Shown piece by piece: positions 24,778 to 34,311 of a stretch of DNA of 64,000 nt (its first letter is position 1; each line of letters opens with the position of its first letter). The position numbers and the translations under genes were made by a program. The stretch comes from JAFMJV01 sp963814315 (GTDB taxonomy: Bacteria > Chloroflexota > Limnocylindria > Limnocylindrales > CSP1-4). The stretch lies in NCBI GenBank assembly GCA_963814315.1, contig CAWFCG010000002.1, positions 124,001-188,000 of the forward strand. Reading direction: 5' to 3'. The notes under the pieces are model-generated. The model was not told the DNA's origin and did not search any database. It was given only the letters and a program-made list of their open reading frames with translations.

Positions 24778-26967
24778 ATGCCAAAATTGCCTGCCGCTGA
24801 CGACCTCGCGTCGCTGCGCGTTCCTACCGATGTGCGTCTTTCTCCAGACGGACGATCCGCCTGCTACGTGGTCAAGGAGTCGACGCCTGACCTAGCGGGA
24901 TATCGCACCGCCCTTTGGCTGGTGCCGACCGACGGCTCCGAGCCCGCTCGTCAGCTGACCCTTGGCGCAAGCCACGATACCGCTCCGCGCTGGAGTCCCG
25001 ACGGTCGCTGGTTGGCGTTCCTCTCCGATCGCGGAAGCGTGCTGCGCAAGGGTGGTGCCCCGCGTGACAAGGAGGATATGAAACGCACCGGCGCGACGCC
25101 GGTCGGTCTCAAGGATCTGGTCGGCCGCGACGTCCCGCGCGGCAACGTGCAGGTTTGGCTGCTGCCGCTGGCCTGCGGTGAGGCCCACCAGCTCACCGAC
25201 CTGCCGCAGGATGTCGGCGCTCTCGAATGGAGCCCCGACAGCGCACGCCTCTGTATCGTCTCAGGCGCCACGTCGGCCACGCAGCCCGAGTCCAAGAAGG
25301 ACGCCGGCGATCCGCCTCGACGCGACATCCGCCTCCTCGATGAGCTCGCCTACCAGCTCAACGGTGCCGGCTTCATCTACGAGTTCCCGCCCAAGCTGTG
25401 GGTCGTGGACGTCGCCGACGGCAAGTTGCGCCGACTTACCTCCGGTCGGAGCTCCGACGAACAGCCGGCCTGGAGCCCGGACGGAAAGCGCATCGCCTAC
25501 GTCAGCAACCGCGGCTCTGATCCCGATCTCGTCTGGCGTGCTGACGTGACCATCATCGATGCTGATGGAGGCAAGCCCGTACGCGTGAGCGCCGGCAAGG
25601 AGCGACTGTTCCAGCATCCGGCCTGGAGTCCGGACGGCAAGCTCATCGCGGCCGTGGGGCACCGGCTGGAATCGGGTAATCCGACGCGCGACGACATCCA
25701 CGTCTTCCGCGCCCGTGCCGACCAGACCGGCGACAACCTGACCGGCCATGCCGACCTGTTCGTCGATGCGGCCATGAACAGCGACCTGTACAGCGCCGGC
25801 GCCACCGGACCCCTGTGGGTGCCCGACGGCGGCTCGATCATCTTCAACGCGCCGATCGATGGCTCGTTCGAGCTGTGGCGAGTGCGCCTCGATGACTCGC
25901 GTGTCGAGCGGCTCACCAGAGGCCAGCACATGCTGGTCAAACCCTCGATCGCGGCTGATGGTGACGACCTGGTGGTGGTGGCCATCCGCGGCGATGCCAT
26001 CAGCCCACCGGACCTTGTCAGCTTCACGGTCGCGGGCCCGAAGAAGGCGCCAGCCAAGGCCGTCACGCCCAAAGCCATCCGCTGCCTCACGGATCTCATG
26101 GCTGATGCCTGGAAGGGCATCACTCTCGTCGAGCCACAGGAACGCTGGCATCAGGTGGACGGACGGGAGATCCAGGGCTGGTTCTTCGAGGCTCCGCCCA
26201 CGACTGTCAAACGCGGCAAGGCCGGCAAGGGCGCCAAGACCGGCAAGCCGGCGCCCCTGGTGGTGGAGATCCACGGCGGGCCCGCCACCTCGTACGGCTT
26301 CTCGCTGATGTGGGAGTGGCAGCTGCTCCTCGCTGCCGGGATCAGCGTGTACGCCTGCAACCCACGCGGCTCGACCGGCTACGGACAGGACTTTGCCAAG
26401 GCCAACTTCCGCGATTGGGGCGACGGTCCCCAGGCTGACATCGAGGCCGGCATCGACACCTTGATCAAGGACGGGGTAGCCGATCCCGCCCGCATCGGCG
26501 TCACCGGCGGCTCCTACGGCGGCTACCTGACCGCCTGGATGGTCGGCCACAGCGATCGCTACGCCGCCGCGGTCTCCTGCCGCGGCGTCTACGACATGAC
26601 ATCGGAAATGCTCAGTGGCGACATGGGCGGCCCGCTCTTCGGCGGCTGGGAGCTCGGCGCCCAACCGTGGGAGGACCCCGCGCTCTATCAGCGCCTGAGC
26701 CCGCTCAGCTACGCCACCCAGATCCACACGCCGCTGCTCATCCAGCATGCCGAGCAGGACCTGCGCTGCCCCATCACCCAGGCGGAAGAGCTGTTCAGCG
26801 TGTTGCGCTCGCTCAAGCGGCCGGTACGCCTCATGCGCACCCCCGGCGAGACGCACGAGTTGACCCGCAGCGGCTCACCTTTTCGGCGGATCGAGAACCA
26901 GGAGCGTATCCGTGACTGGTTCGTGCATTACCTGGTGGACGGAGCGCGTACGCTACCTCGCACGTAG
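24778..26967 (+). CDS. S9-family prolyl oligopeptidase / acylaminoacyl peptidase
   Basis: A serine peptidase of 729 residues. The N-terminal half is a seven-bladed beta-propeller with repeated W-S-P-D-G segments (WSPDGRWLAFLSDRG, WSPDGKRIAYVSNRG, WSPDGKLIAAVGH). The C-terminal alpha/beta-hydrolase has the nucleophile in GVTGGSYGGYLTAW, the acid in EQDLRCP and the histidine in GETHELTR. No signal peptide is seen, so it is cytoplasmic and probably trims short peptides. A Lys/Gly/Ala-rich loop interrupts the start of the hydrolase domain. Confidence 0.94.
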   Translation: MPKLPAADDLASLRVPTDVRLSPDGRSACYVVKESTPDLAGYRTALWLVPTDGSEPARQLTLGASHDTAPRWSPDGRWLAFLSDRGSVLRKGGAPRDKEDMKRTGATPVGLKDLVGRDVPRGNVQVWLLPLACGEAHQLTDLPQDVGALEWSPDSARLCIVSGATSATQPESKKDAGDPPRRDIRLLDELAYQLNGAGFIYEFPPKLWVVDVADGKLRRLTSGRSSDEQPAWSPDGKRIAYVSNRGSDPDLVWRADVTIIDADGGKPVRVSAGKERLFQHPAWSPDGKLIAAVGHRLESGNPTRDDIHVFRARADQTGDNLTGHADLFVDAAMNSDLYSAGATGPLWVPDGGSIIFNAPIDGSFELWRVRLDDSRVERLTRGQHMLVKPSIAADGDDLVVVAIRGDAISPPDLVSFTVAGPKKAPAKAVTPKAIRCLTDLMADAWKGITLVEPQERWHQVDGREIQGWFFEAPPTTVKRGKAGKGAKTGKPAPLVVEIHGGPATSYGFSLMWEWQLLLAAGISVYACNPRGSTGYGQDFAKANFRDWGDGPQADIEAGIDTLIKDGVADPARIGVTGGSYGGYLTAWMVGHSDRYAAAVSCRGVYDMTSEMLSGDMGGPLFGGWELGAQPWEDPALYQRLSPLSYATQIHTPLLIQHAEQDLRCPITQAEELFSVLRSLKRPVRLMRTPGETHELTRSGSPFRRIENQERIRDWFVHYLVDGARTLPRT

Positions 26968-26982
26968 CGCGGGGTATCTCTC

Positions 26983-27948
26983 ATGAGCGACGAGGTTCGA
27001 ATCGCTGCCGCCATCGATGTCGGCAGCAACAGCGTCCATCTCCTCCTGACCGAGTTGGATGGCGATCCGCCGGTCGTCTTGCGCGATGAATTGGTCCTGC
27101 TGGGACTCGGTGCCATGGTCGACATGGCAGGTCGTATCTCCGACGAAGCGGCGGCGGCGGCCATCGAGGCGCTGGTCGACTATGTCCAGGCGGCGCAGGA
27201 AGAGGGTGCCGAGTCGATCACTCTGCTGGGCACGGAGCCACTACGTCGAGCCTCCAACCGAACGCACTTCTGCGAGGCCGTGGCAAAGGCCACGGGTCTG
27301 CCGCTGCTGGTCCTCAGCCACGAGGAGGAGGCGCTCCTGACCGTCATCGGCGTGCTCGGCGGCGAGCCTGTCGAAGAGCCCCTGCTGGTGCTGGACATCG
27401 GTGGTGGTTCATCGGAGATCGTGCTGCTGGAGCCCGGAGCGGACCCGGTCGTGGGCGTCATGCCCATCGGTTCTGCTCGACTGACCGCGCAGCACGTCGA
27501 GGACGATCCACCCACCGCCGACGAGGTCGCCGCGCTCCGACTCGAGTCGCGCCACCTCCTATCGGGCATGCCTGTCGGGCACCCCAAGAGCGGCATCATC
27601 GTGGGCGGATCAGGCACCAACCTGCTCCGCCTCACTTCGGATGAGGAGGATGACGAGGGGCTGATGGTGATCGATGGCGGTCTCATCGACCGTGAGCGCA
27701 CGGCGCGTGCCATCGACATCGTGATGGCACGCCCGGCCGCCGAACTGGTCGAGACGTATGGGTTGCGCGAGCGCCGAGTGCTGCAGATGGCAGCCGGCGC
27801 GAGTCTCATCGAAGCCACGCTCGACTGCTACAACCTGGAGCACCTTGAGGCCTCCGACGCGAGCCTGCGAGAGGGTGTCATCATCGCTCGTGAGGCGGCT
27901 GGAGACGATTGGCGAGCGGAATTGCCCGCCCTTGTCGGCGGCGGCTGA
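26983..27948 (+). CDS. ppx: Ppx/GppA-family phosphatase
   Basis: An exopolyphosphatase or guanosine pentaphosphate phosphatase of the actin-like ASKHA fold. The phosphate-1 loop is AAIDVGSNSVHLLLTE, the second loop is LVLDIGGGSSEIVLLE, and PIGSARLT is the usual following motif. At 321 residues it has the two core domains and lacks the C-terminal HD-like extension of E. coli Ppx. It starts 15 bp after the S9 peptidase. Given ppk1 and ppk2 in the same window it most likely degrades polyP, but GppA activity cannot be excluded. Confidence 0.92.
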   Translation: MSDEVRIAAAIDVGSNSVHLLLTELDGDPPVVLRDELVLLGLGAMVDMAGRISDEAAAAAIEALVDYVQAAQEEGAESITLLGTEPLRRASNRTHFCEAVAKATGLPLLVLSHEEEALLTVIGVLGGEPVEEPLLVLDIGGGSSEIVLLEPGADPVVGVMPIGSARLTAQHVEDDPPTADEVAALRLESRHLLSGMPVGHPKSGIIVGGSGTNLLRLTSDEEDDEGLMVIDGGLIDRERTARAIDIVMARPAAELVETYGLRERRVLQMAAGASLIEATLDCYNLEHLEASDASLREGVIIAREAAGDDWRAELPALVGGG

Positions 27949-27996
27949 ACTCGCTCCATCTCTGGCGCAACATCCAGCGAAGACCCAGAAGGAACG

Positions 27997-29411
27997 ATGA
28001 CTGACACGACGACTGACCAGCGACGTGACTTCACGCTGTCAGCCGACGAAGTGCTCCAGCGCGCCGGCGTCGACGCGCGCATCGGGCTCAGCGCCGAAGA
28101 AGTCGCAGCGCGGCGAGCGAGCTTCGGCGCCAACACGTTCGCCGAGGGCAGTCGGAGCCTGCCTGGCGGGCATTCGTGCGCCAGTACCGGGAGCTCATGC
28201 AGATGGTGCTGCTGGCGGCGGGCCTCCTCAGCATCTGGCCGGTCGGTCAGCTCACCACGGGCCTCCTGCTGATCGGCCTGACCTGCTTCAACGCCGGATT
28301 GGGCATGGCCCAGGAAGGCAAGGCCGCCGCGGCCGTGGCCGCGCTGGCGGAGATGATGATCGTCAAGGCTCGCGTGCTTCGTGGCGGCGAGCTATCCGAG
28401 TTGCCGGCTGAGGAGCTGGTCCCGGGCGACATCGTCTCGGTCGAGGCCGGCGACCGCATCTCGGCCGACGGACGAATCATCACCTCAGCCACCCTGGAGG
28501 TCGACGAGTCACCACTGACCGGCGAATCGATGCCCGTGCCCAAGGGCGTCGCGGCCATCGAGGATGCCTCCGCCACCCTCGGCGACCGGGCTCCATCGCC
28601 ACCGCGCACCGAGCGGGCATCACCGTGCGCATGATCACCGGCGACCACGTCGTTACGGCCGAGGCCATCGGACGTGAGCTGGGCATCCCCGGTCGTGCCA
28701 TCAGTGGGGCCGAGTTCCGAGCCATGCCGGACGAGCAGGTGCTGCGTGAGCTCGATGACATCGGCATCATCGCGCGCGTCACGCCTGAGGACAAAGTCCA
28801 TCTGGTCGAGCTGCTGCAGCGTGAGGGCAACGTGGTGGCCATGACCGGCGATGGCGTGAACGACGCGCCAGCGCTGAAGCAGGCTGACATCGGCGTGGCC
28901 ATGGGCATCACCGGCACGGAGGTCTCCAAGGAAGCCGCGGTCATGATCCTGACCGACGATGACTTCTCCACCATCGTGCGAGCGGTGCGACTTGGCCGCA
29001 GCACCTACGACAACCTGCAGCGCTACATCCGCTTCCAGATGGCGGGCTGTTCGGCTTCATCGCCACCTTCCTCGGCGCAAGCATCTTCTGGATCGCCGGC
29101 GGCCTGCCGTTCCTGCCGGCTCAGACCATCTTCATCAACTATTCGGTCCAGCTGAGCCAGGCCTTCGGGCTGGGCTTCGCTTCGCCTCCTCCGGGCTTGA
29201 TGGACCGTAAGCCGCGCCCTGCCGGCGTGCCCATCCTGGGGCGCCAGATGCTCATCTGGCTGGCGCTGGCAACACGGTCAGTCTCGGCGCCGAGCAGTGG
29301 CTGCTGTGCGTGCTGGTGGGCTTGTCGCTGTTGCCCATCTCCGAGGTGCGCAAGCACTTCTGGCACATCCCGGTCAACGAGGTGCCGGGATCCGCACCGA
29401 CCGAGACTTGA
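27997..29411 (+). pseudogene. Cation-transporting P-type ATPase, decayed
   Basis: Fragments of a P2-type (SERCA/PMR1-like) ATPase appear in successive frames: the N-terminal cation ATPase domain (27997 on), transmembrane and actuator domain with the TGES loop in VDESPLTGESMPVPKG (about 28160-28570), the hinge TGDGVNDAPALKQADIG with MITGDH (28625 on), then C-terminal membrane segments in two further frames ending at 29411. The phosphorylation motif DKTGT and the whole nucleotide-binding domain are missing at about 28590, an apparent loss of some 250-300 codons. At least three single-base frame breaks add to this. The gene cannot encode a working pump. Confidence 0.88.
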
Positions 29412-29420
29412 CGCTGCCCG

Positions 29421-29696
29421 TCAGTCCCGCTCTTCGACGACCTCGTCGACGATGCCGATGACCACGGTGCGGATGGGTGCGCCGGGGGCGTTCAGGACCT
29501 GCCGAGCGCCGTTGCCCTCGTCGAGCAACAGGACGGTCTCGCCGGCACCGGCGCCGATGTTGTCGACCGCGATCTGGTAGCCGCCGCTTGGCGTGCCCTC
29601 GGGGTCGAGCAGGTCGCACAGCAGCAGCGTTCGGCCGTCGAAATCCGGGGTGTTGATGGTGGAGACCACGTTGCCGACCACGCGAGCGAGCTTCAT
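29421..29696 (-). CDS. BMC-P (EutN/CcmL) shell vertex protein, copy 1
   Basis: A 91-residue pentamer-forming microcompartment protein. MKLARVVGNVVSTINTPDF, then LLLCDLLDP, AVDNIGAGAGETVLLLDEGNGAR and the C-terminal VVIGIVDEVV are the EutN/CcmL pattern. Pentamers cap the vertices of the icosahedral shell. It is the last gene of the BMC operon and its ATG overlaps the stop of the preceding BMC-P gene (ATGA). Confidence 0.95.
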   Translation of the reverse strand: MKLARVVGNVVSTINTPDFDGRTLLLCDLLDPEGTPSGGYQIAVDNIGAGAGETVLLLDEGNGARQVLNAPGAPIRTVVIGIVDEVVEERD

Positions 29697-29983
29697 GGCG
29701 CGTCCGCCGCGCCGGGCAGCAGCGTGACCGCGTCCACGATGCCCACGATGGCGTGGTCCACCGGCACGAACGTCTCCGCCAGTGCCTGCGCCGCCTCGCG
29801 AGAGGCCACGAAGTAGACCAGCTCACCCGGCCCGGCCATGTGCACGGCGTCAGCAGCCACGACGGAGTCGCCCTTGGGCCGTCCCTGTTTGTCGAGCGGC
29901 TGGATGATGAGCAGCTTCACCCCCTCCAGACCGGGCACCTTGGTGCTGGCCACGACCGTGCCAGTCACGCGCGCAAGCTGCAT
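29693..29983 (-). CDS. BMC-P (EutN/CcmL) shell vertex protein, copy 2
   Basis: A 96-residue EutN/CcmL-family protein: MQLARVTGTVVASTKVPGL, then LLIIQPLDKQGRPKGDSVVAADAVHMAGPGELVYFV and the C-terminal VDHAIVGIVDAV. ATG 29983 is 4 bp after the stop of the PduT-like gene. It differs clearly from copies 1 and 3, mainly in the loop after the GPGELVY segment, so the three are diverged paralogues rather than recent duplicates. Confidence 0.95.
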   Translation of the reverse strand: MQLARVTGTVVASTKVPGLEGVKLLIIQPLDKQGRPKGDSVVAADAVHMAGPGELVYFVASREAAQALAETFVPVDHAIVGIVDAVTLLPGAADAP

Positions 29984-29987
29984 CTGA

Positions 29988-30584
29988 CTACTCTCGGACC
30001 CGGGCAGCGAATCGTGGGTCGGCCGCGAGGTTCTCTGCCATCTCGGCATGGAGCTGCGCGATGATTCGTGAGCTCAGCCCGCGGGCCTCACCGACCGCGG
30101 CCAGGCCCATCTCCACGGCCGCCTCTACCTCTGAGACCGGGCCGTCGAAGAGCAGATAGCCCTTGCCGCCCAGGTCGTCGGCCAGCCGCAGCTCAAGGAG
30201 CCGCACCCGGGCACCCTTCAAGCCGGCGTCGGCGGCACGGATGATGGCTGGCACCGTAGCCGTCTCGATGATGCCCAGGGCCTCCGTTCCGGCAGCATGT
30301 CGCACCCCGCGCGCCCCGGCCACGACCTCCGGATGGACGTTGGGCAGGAATACGGCATCGCGCACCTTGAGGCCGCCGGCCTCACGACCTGCCGCCAGCG
30401 CCTCTTCGACGTCGGCCACCCCACCGCCGATCAGCACCAGGTACTTGCCCGGGTGGACGGTGCCGGCGCGGATGACCTCGATGGGCGCGCGCTTGGCCAT
30501 GGCGTCGCCGACCGCGATGCCGACCGCGATCGACTCGATCTCCAGCAGCCCCAGCGCGGGCTCGACGGCAGGCGCAGCAGGCAC
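29988..30584 (-). CDS. BMC-T tandem-domain shell protein, PduT-like
   Basis: A 198-residue protein with two BMC folds in tandem (about residues 10-85 and 103-180), forming pseudohexameric trimers in the shell facet. It closely follows the PduT layout: ALGLLEIESIAVGIAVGDAM at the start, HPGKYLVLIGGGVADVEEAL, and a second domain beginning ALGIIETATVPAIIRAAD. In PduT the pore segment reads T-I-C-P-G-K and the Cys holds a 4Fe-4S cluster; here it is T-V-H-P-G-K, with His44. The GTG start overlaps the aldehyde dehydrogenase stop (TAGTG). Confidence 0.93.
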   Translation of the reverse strand: MPAAPAVEPALGLLEIESIAVGIAVGDAMAKRAPIEVIRAGTVHPGKYLVLIGGGVADVEEALAAGREAGGLKVRDAVFLPNVHPEVVAGARGVRHAAGTEALGIIETATVPAIIRAADAGLKGARVRLLELRLADDLGGKGYLLFDGPVSEVEAAVEMGLAAVGEARGLSSRIIAQLHAEMAENLAADPRFAARVRE

Positions 30585-32038
30585 TACACGATCCTCAAGG
30601 CGCCGACGACGGTGACGCGCCGCTCACGCGAGAACGTCCGCGGCCGCGTCATGCCATCGCCGGTGGGGGAGGCGATGGAGAAGGAGGTGAAGCCCTCGCC
30701 GCCGGCCCCTAGTCCCGCCAGGTTGGGTCCGTTGGCCACGAAGATGGAGCAATTCATGGCCCGCGCCATGCGCGTGATGGCATCCACGTCCCTGGAGTGG
30801 ATCGAGGCGGTGTGGTGGAAACCGTGCTCCATGCGCACCGCCAGGTCGATGGCCGTGTCCACATTGGGCACCCGCACCACCGGCAGCACCGGCATCATCT
30901 GCTCGGTCCAGGCGAGGCTGTGGTCGCGCGGTACGTCCGCCAGCAGCAAGCGCGGCTCCGGATCTGCCTGCACGCCGATCTCGGCCAGGATCCGTGAGGC
31001 GTCCTTGCCGATCCAGGCCGGGTTCATCACGCCGGGTTTGCCGGGAGGCCCCAGCTCCTTGAAGATCACCCGCTCCAGGCGGCGCAGCTCGTGCTCCTTC
31101 AGCAGGTAAGCGCCGTTCTGGCCCATGGCGCGAAGCAGTCGGTCGGCGATGCTGTCCACGGCCAGCACGACCTTCTCATCGATACAGACGATGTTGTTGT
31201 CGAACGAGGCGCCACGCACGATGTCCGCCGCGGCGCGCTCGATGTCTGCCGTCTGGTCGACGACCGCGGGCGGGTTGCCGGGACCAGCGGTGATGGCGCG
31301 CTTGTCCGTCTTGAGTGCCTCACGAACCACGCCGGGACCGCCGGTGACGAGCAGCACTCGCACACCGGGATGGTTCATCAGGGCACGCGCCGAGTCGATG
31401 GTGGGCACGGCCACACCGGTGACGAGGTCCGGCGGACCGCCGGCGCCGACGATGGCGCGGTTGATGAGGCGGATGGTCTCTGCCGAGCAGGCTCGGGCCG
31501 AGGGATGCGCGTTGAAGACGACGGCGTTGCCGGCGCTGACGATGCTGATGGTGTTGTTGATGACCGTCGAGGTGGGGTTGGTCACCGGACTGATGGCGCC
31601 GACCACGCCGAAGGGCGCCCACTCGGTGAGCATCATTCCCTTGTCGCCTGACACGGCCTGGACCTCAAGGTCCTCGGGACCCGGCGCCTTGGTGGTGACG
31701 AGGCGGTTCTTGACGACCTTGTCCTCGTAGCGGCCGATGCGCGTCTCGCGATGCGCCATGCGGGCCAGCTGCTCCGCGTGCTCGAGCATCGAGGCGCGTA
31801 TGGCCTCGATGACGGCCTTGCGCCTGTCAAGGCCGCTGTCACCGAAGGCACGGAAGCCACGTGTCGCCGCAGCCACGGCATCGTCGACCGAGGCGTGGAT
31901 ACCATCACCCAGCTCAGCCTCAGCCGCCGCCGCGATCTCGGCCGCAGCCTGCATGCCGGAACCCGGGCGCGCGGCATCGCCCGCCGCCATTCGGCCACGC
32001 ACGCGCTCGATGATCTGTGCGATCTCGCCTTCGTCCAT
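30584..32038 (-). CDS. CoA-acylating aldehyde dehydrogenase (PduP/EutE type), BMC cargo
   Basis: It oxidises an aldehyde, here probably acetaldehyde, to acyl-CoA with NAD+ and CoA inside the microcompartment. Of 484 residues, the catalytic Cys is in FDNNIVCIDEK, and the sequence has the family segments ITAGPGNPPAVVD and VFNAHPSARACSAETI. Residues 1-18 (MDEGEIAQIIERVRGRMA) form a short amphipathic helix followed by a Gly/Pro/Ala linker, as in encapsulation peptides of PduP and EutE. It is transcribed between shell genes. Length and motifs are those of a complete enzyme. Confidence 0.95.
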   Translation of the reverse strand: MDEGEIAQIIERVRGRMAAGDAARPGSGMQAAAEIAAAAEAELGDGIHASVDDAVAAATRGFRAFGDSGLDRRKAVIEAIRASMLEHAEQLARMAHRETRIGRYEDKVVKNRLVTTKAPGPEDLEVQAVSGDKGMMLTEWAPFGVVGAISPVTNPTSTVINNTISIVSAGNAVVFNAHPSARACSAETIRLINRAIVGAGGPPDLVTGVAVPTIDSARALMNHPGVRVLLVTGGPGVVREALKTDKRAITAGPGNPPAVVDQTADIERAAADIVRGASFDNNIVCIDEKVVLAVDSIADRLLRAMGQNGAYLLKEHELRRLERVIFKELGPPGKPGVMNPAWIGKDASRILAEIGVQADPEPRLLLADVPRDHSLAWTEQMMPVLPVVRVPNVDTAIDLAVRMEHGFHHTASIHSRDVDAITRMARAMNCSIFVANGPNLAGLGAGGEGFTSFSIASPTGDGMTRPRTFSRERRVTVVGALRIV

Positions 32039-32072
32039 CGGTCATCCCCGCAGTGTGTGAGTCGGCAGCCGA

Positions 32073-32360
32073 CTACTTGCGGTAGATCTCCTTCCCATCG
32101 ACTTCCCAGGTGTCCACGATGGCCATGATCACCGCGTCACAGGGCTTGTCCCTGGTGGTCTCCGTATTGCGCGCCGAGCTGCCACTGGCGTACAGCACCA
32201 CCTCACCGACGCCCGCGCCGACCGCGTCCGCGGCCACCACGTAGCCGCCAGTCTCCTTGTCCTCCGCGTCGAGCTGGCGCACGACGAGGAGCTTCCAGCC
32301 TTGGGTGAGTGGTTCCTTCTGGCTGGCCACCACCGTGCCGGTCACTCGTCCGAGCAACAT
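32073..32360 (-). CDS. BMC-P (EutN/CcmL) shell vertex protein, copy 3
   Basis: A 95-residue EutN/CcmL protein beginning MLLGRVTGTVVASQKEPLTQ, with LLVVRQLDAEDKETGGYVVAADAVGAGVGEVVLYASGSSAR and the C-terminal AVIMAIVDTWEVDG. The ASGSSAR loop resembles canonical EutN/CcmL more closely than the other two copies do. It lies between the BMC-H and aldehyde dehydrogenase genes. Confidence 0.95.
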   Translation of the reverse strand: MLLGRVTGTVVASQKEPLTQGWKLLVVRQLDAEDKETGGYVVAADAVGAGVGEVVLYASGSSARNTETTRDKPCDAVIMAIVDTWEVDGKEIYRK

Positions 32361-32421
32361 CTTCTACCGCCTGCTAGGGGAGTGGGCGCCGAGATCGTCC
32401 GACCCGGCGCCCAGTCCGTCT

Positions 32422-32736
32422 CTACTTGCGCTTGGTGCCGGTCTCCGCCTCAGCCTCTTCGAGCCGACCCAGCGGCATGACCAGGTCCACGTTGGCGTGC
32501 GGCCGCGCGATGACATGGCTGCTGACGACCTCGCCGACCTTCTCGGCGTTGCGCACGCCAGCCTCGACCGCGGCCTTGACCGCGGCCACATCGCCGCGCA
32601 CCACCGCGGTGACATAGCCGCCGCCGGTCTTCTCGTAGCTGACCAATTCGACCTTGGCGGCCTTGACCATCGCGTCAGCGGCCTCGACCACGGCGGTGAA
32701 GCCGCGTGCCTCGATCATGCCCAGTGCTTCTGCCAT
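32422..32736 (-). CDS. BMC-H hexameric shell protein
   Basis: A 104-residue single BMC-domain protein that should form the bulk of the shell facets. MAEALGMIEARGFTAVVEAADAMVKAAKV, the pore-region KTGGGYVTAVVRGDVAAVKAAVEAG and the C-terminal VSSHVIARPH are the canonical BMC-H pattern. A charged tail of about 15 residues (Glu, Lys, Arg) follows the fold. It is the only BMC-H gene in the locus, so hexamer variety must come from the two BMC-T proteins. GGGAGAA upstream supports ATG 32736. Confidence 0.97.
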   Translation of the reverse strand: MAEALGMIEARGFTAVVEAADAMVKAAKVELVSYEKTGGGYVTAVVRGDVAAVKAAVEAGVRNAEKVGEVVSSHVIARPHANVDLVMPLGRLEEAEAETGTKRK

Positions 32737-32810
32737 CGCTTCGTTCTCCCTTGCTTTGTGCCTTGCTCTGTCGTCTCGTGGATGTTCCTGATGTCTGTCG
32801 GAGTCGGCCG

Positions 32811-33423
32811 TTACTTCGCGTCGCGACCCTCCAGCCCTTCGACCGCGGCCAGCGCTGCACGCCAGCCGACATCGATGTCACGCTCCTCGCCACCAAGATA
32901 GATGCGGCCCATGGAGCCGAAGTTGCGAACCTCAAGGATGTTGATGTCCGCCGCCTTTTCCGCCTCATTGGCAGCCAACGCCGCGTAGGCGGCTGGCTCC
33001 ATCTCCAGCACATACAGCGTTTGGCCCGGGATGAGCATCTGACCGTGGCGGGTACGGTTGATGAGCTGCGCCTGGTGGTCATCGATGCGGCGGATGATCT
33101 GGCTTGAGAGCACCCGCGGCTTGATGCGGTCGACCTCCGCCAGGCCCAACTCCGCGAGGATGGCAGCACCCGCGGCGCGCACCTCCGCCTGGCTGGGTGA
33201 GTGGATCTCGAGCATGCCGTAGTAGCGCTCGATGATCTGCATGCCGGGCTTCACGTGCGTGGACTTCAGCGCCACGTCGGTGAGTCGGTTGATCTCGATG
33301 CCGGGTGAGATCTCGATCGACAGCGAGGCATCGCCGGCCAGCGGCAGGAAGCCCTGCGCCACGGTGCCCAGGAAGGCCGCGTACTGCGCCTGCAGGCTGT
33401 CGATGAACGAGTACGCCCGGAGT

Positions 33424-33437
<14 letters not shown>
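32811..33437 (-). CDS. BMC-T (double BMC domain) shell protein
   Basis: A 208-residue shell protein with two divergent BMC folds (about residues 1-95 and 105-200): IELRAYSFIDSLQAQYAAFL, then LTDVALKSTHVKPGMQIIERYYGMLEIH in the first half and PGQTLYVLEMEPAAYAALAANEAEKAADINILEVRNFG in the second. The order of elements suggests a circularly permuted BMC-T, as in other trimeric facet proteins with gated pores. The GTG at 33437 overlaps the deoC end by 14 bp, so shell and aldolase are translationally linked. I judge it a shell protein from pattern only. Confidence 0.85.

Positions 33438-34307
<870 letters not shown>

Positions 34308-34311
<4 letters not shown>

Noticed and set aside
25261..26856. 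A 531-codon minus-strand open frame opposite the S9 peptidase
   Set aside because: The length reflects GC-rich codon use on the coding strand. The translation has no fold-like pattern and the plus strand has all peptidase motifs.
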